From NCBI GenBank assembly GCA_026874595.1, contig CM049306.1, forward strand, positions 38,812,019-38,876,018: a stretch of DNA of 64,000 nt. The letters are read 5' to 3'. The stretch comes from Sipunculus nudus. Lineage: Eukaryota; Annelida; Sipuncula; Golfingiida; Sipunculidae. This document shows positions 63,154 to 64,000 of the stretch, piece by piece. Under the pieces are notes generated by a model. That model saw only the letters and a list, made by a program, of their open reading frames with translations. It was not told the origin of the DNA and made no database searches. Made by a program: the position numbers and the translations under genes. Position 1 is the stretch's first letter. The number at the start of each line of letters is the position of its first letter.

Positions 63154-63595
63154 CACTTGTCCCACCACATCTTTTAAAACAATACAAAAGACTTAAGGAC
63201 CTTCATAAATAATATCTATATCATACATGCATTTAAATTTCTTCTTGTACACACATCTTTCTTCCTGTGTATAAACAGGAGGCTTCCTATTAAAAACATC
63301 AATATACATGCAATATTTTATAATAATTTCAATTTCAGTTTTATTTCATAATTTTCTCAGAATATTAAATTTTATATAAAAAAAAAAACACGTTGTGATG
63401 TTCACACACCATATCTGTGATTTTACTTGCCCTTCAATAATTTATTGTTTGAATACTGGTATTGACACTTGTTCGATTATTATTATTTATTTTAATTAGA
63501 TGACCAATTATAACTAACTTTCAAAGGTTATAAAATCTCTGCTTGAGCAATACATATTTAAGCGAGGCTTCATTTAATGTTTATAAAAAATGAGT

Positions 63596-63597
<2 letters not shown>

Positions 63598-63626
<29 letters not shown>
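63598..63626. repeat. Run of 29 C
   Basis: Uninterrupted C homopolymer. Shorter C or G runs lie at 25333-25346 (14 C), 58694-58707 (14 G) and 62186-62202 (17 G). Lengths are likely approximate in any assembly. Confidence 0.95.
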
Positions 63627-63627
<1 letters not shown>

Positions 63628-64000
63628 TATCCAATGACAGCATATATGTCGCTTTAACTTGTATGGAAGCAATACTTTTCACGTTGTCATCTTTAATTTT
63701 TTGATGAAACTGCACCCTATGTCATAGACAAATATTTTAATAACTGTTACTTTGTTGTTTTTCAAATTTGTTCTGCTAGACTTGAACAAGTTGTAAATTT
63801 TAACCAATCGCTGAGGTGTCAACGCTGATGAGAGGGGTCAGCTGATTCGTTCTCTGACACCAGCCGTATCGAGCAGAAACGGGCGCAAATTCATCAAACT
63901 TCTCAATTTTATATTTAAAACATCTCTGTAGCCTACATATGTACACTTTTAACCTAAGGGTGCTTTCTTGGTAAAATTAATACTGTTTGAAGCCTGGTGC

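Larger units (their letters stand above)
61756..64000. other. Right end, AT-rich with homopolymers
   Basis: Beyond the retrotransposon tail there is no coding signal: G17, C29 and (AT)n runs, the small inverted-end element, and AT-rich unique sequence. Confidence 0.55.

Overview
The window looks like nuclear DNA of an invertebrate animal, most likely marine and plausibly a mollusc. It is AT-rich with very sparse coding sequence, long spliceosomal introns, many (AT)n and (GA/CT)n microsatellites, tRNA-derived SINEs, TIR elements, non-LTR remnants and Helentron-like elements carrying tandem satellite cores. The phylum is inferred from repeat style; only 'animal' is firm.

The only recognisable host genes are sulfite oxidase (SUOX) loci. 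Two complete-looking paralogs lie in the same orientation on the minus strand. Each has a 226-nt coding part of a presequence exon ending in the donor GTGAGT, and one large downstream exon with cytochrome b5, molybdenum-cofactor (Moco) and dimerisation domains. The two exons join in matching phase (1 nt + 2 nt = one Gly codon). Gene 2 has coding exons at 53610-53385 and 18149-16597 (592 residues, 35-kb intron) and looks intact. Gene 1 has coding exons at 6715-6490 and 1219 to beyond the left edge. It carries one in-frame TGA at 518-516, directly after the Cys that would ligate Mo, and no other lesion in the visible part. A third, badly decayed SUOX relic lies on the plus strand at about 8967-9845.

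Layout: 1-6715 gene 1, whose intron holds two copies of an interspersed repeat. 6.7-16.3 kb is the spacer: a palindromic tandem repeat, the SUOX relic, a satellite-bearing element (9.9-11.46 kb), a non-LTR tail and a CpG-rich TIR element. 16.6-53.6 kb is gene 2, almost all intron. That intron holds two SINE families, a second satellite-bearing element (24.2-25.3 kb), a recent duplication/inverted-insertion rearrangement (35.8-40.4 kb), old diverged segmental duplications (41.4-47.3 kb) and a 322-bp MITE. 53.6-64 kb lies upstream of gene 2: a candidate CCAAT promoter near 60 kb, a third repeat copy, a 5'-truncated Rex1/CR1-like reverse transcriptase, and simple repeats.

In function, SUOX oxidises sulfite to sulfate in the mitochondrial intermembrane space and passes electrons to cytochrome c. 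The locus appears to have expanded by duplication, with one intact copy, one interrupted copy and one dead copy. No operon, CRISPR array, rRNA or convincing functional tRNA gene was seen.
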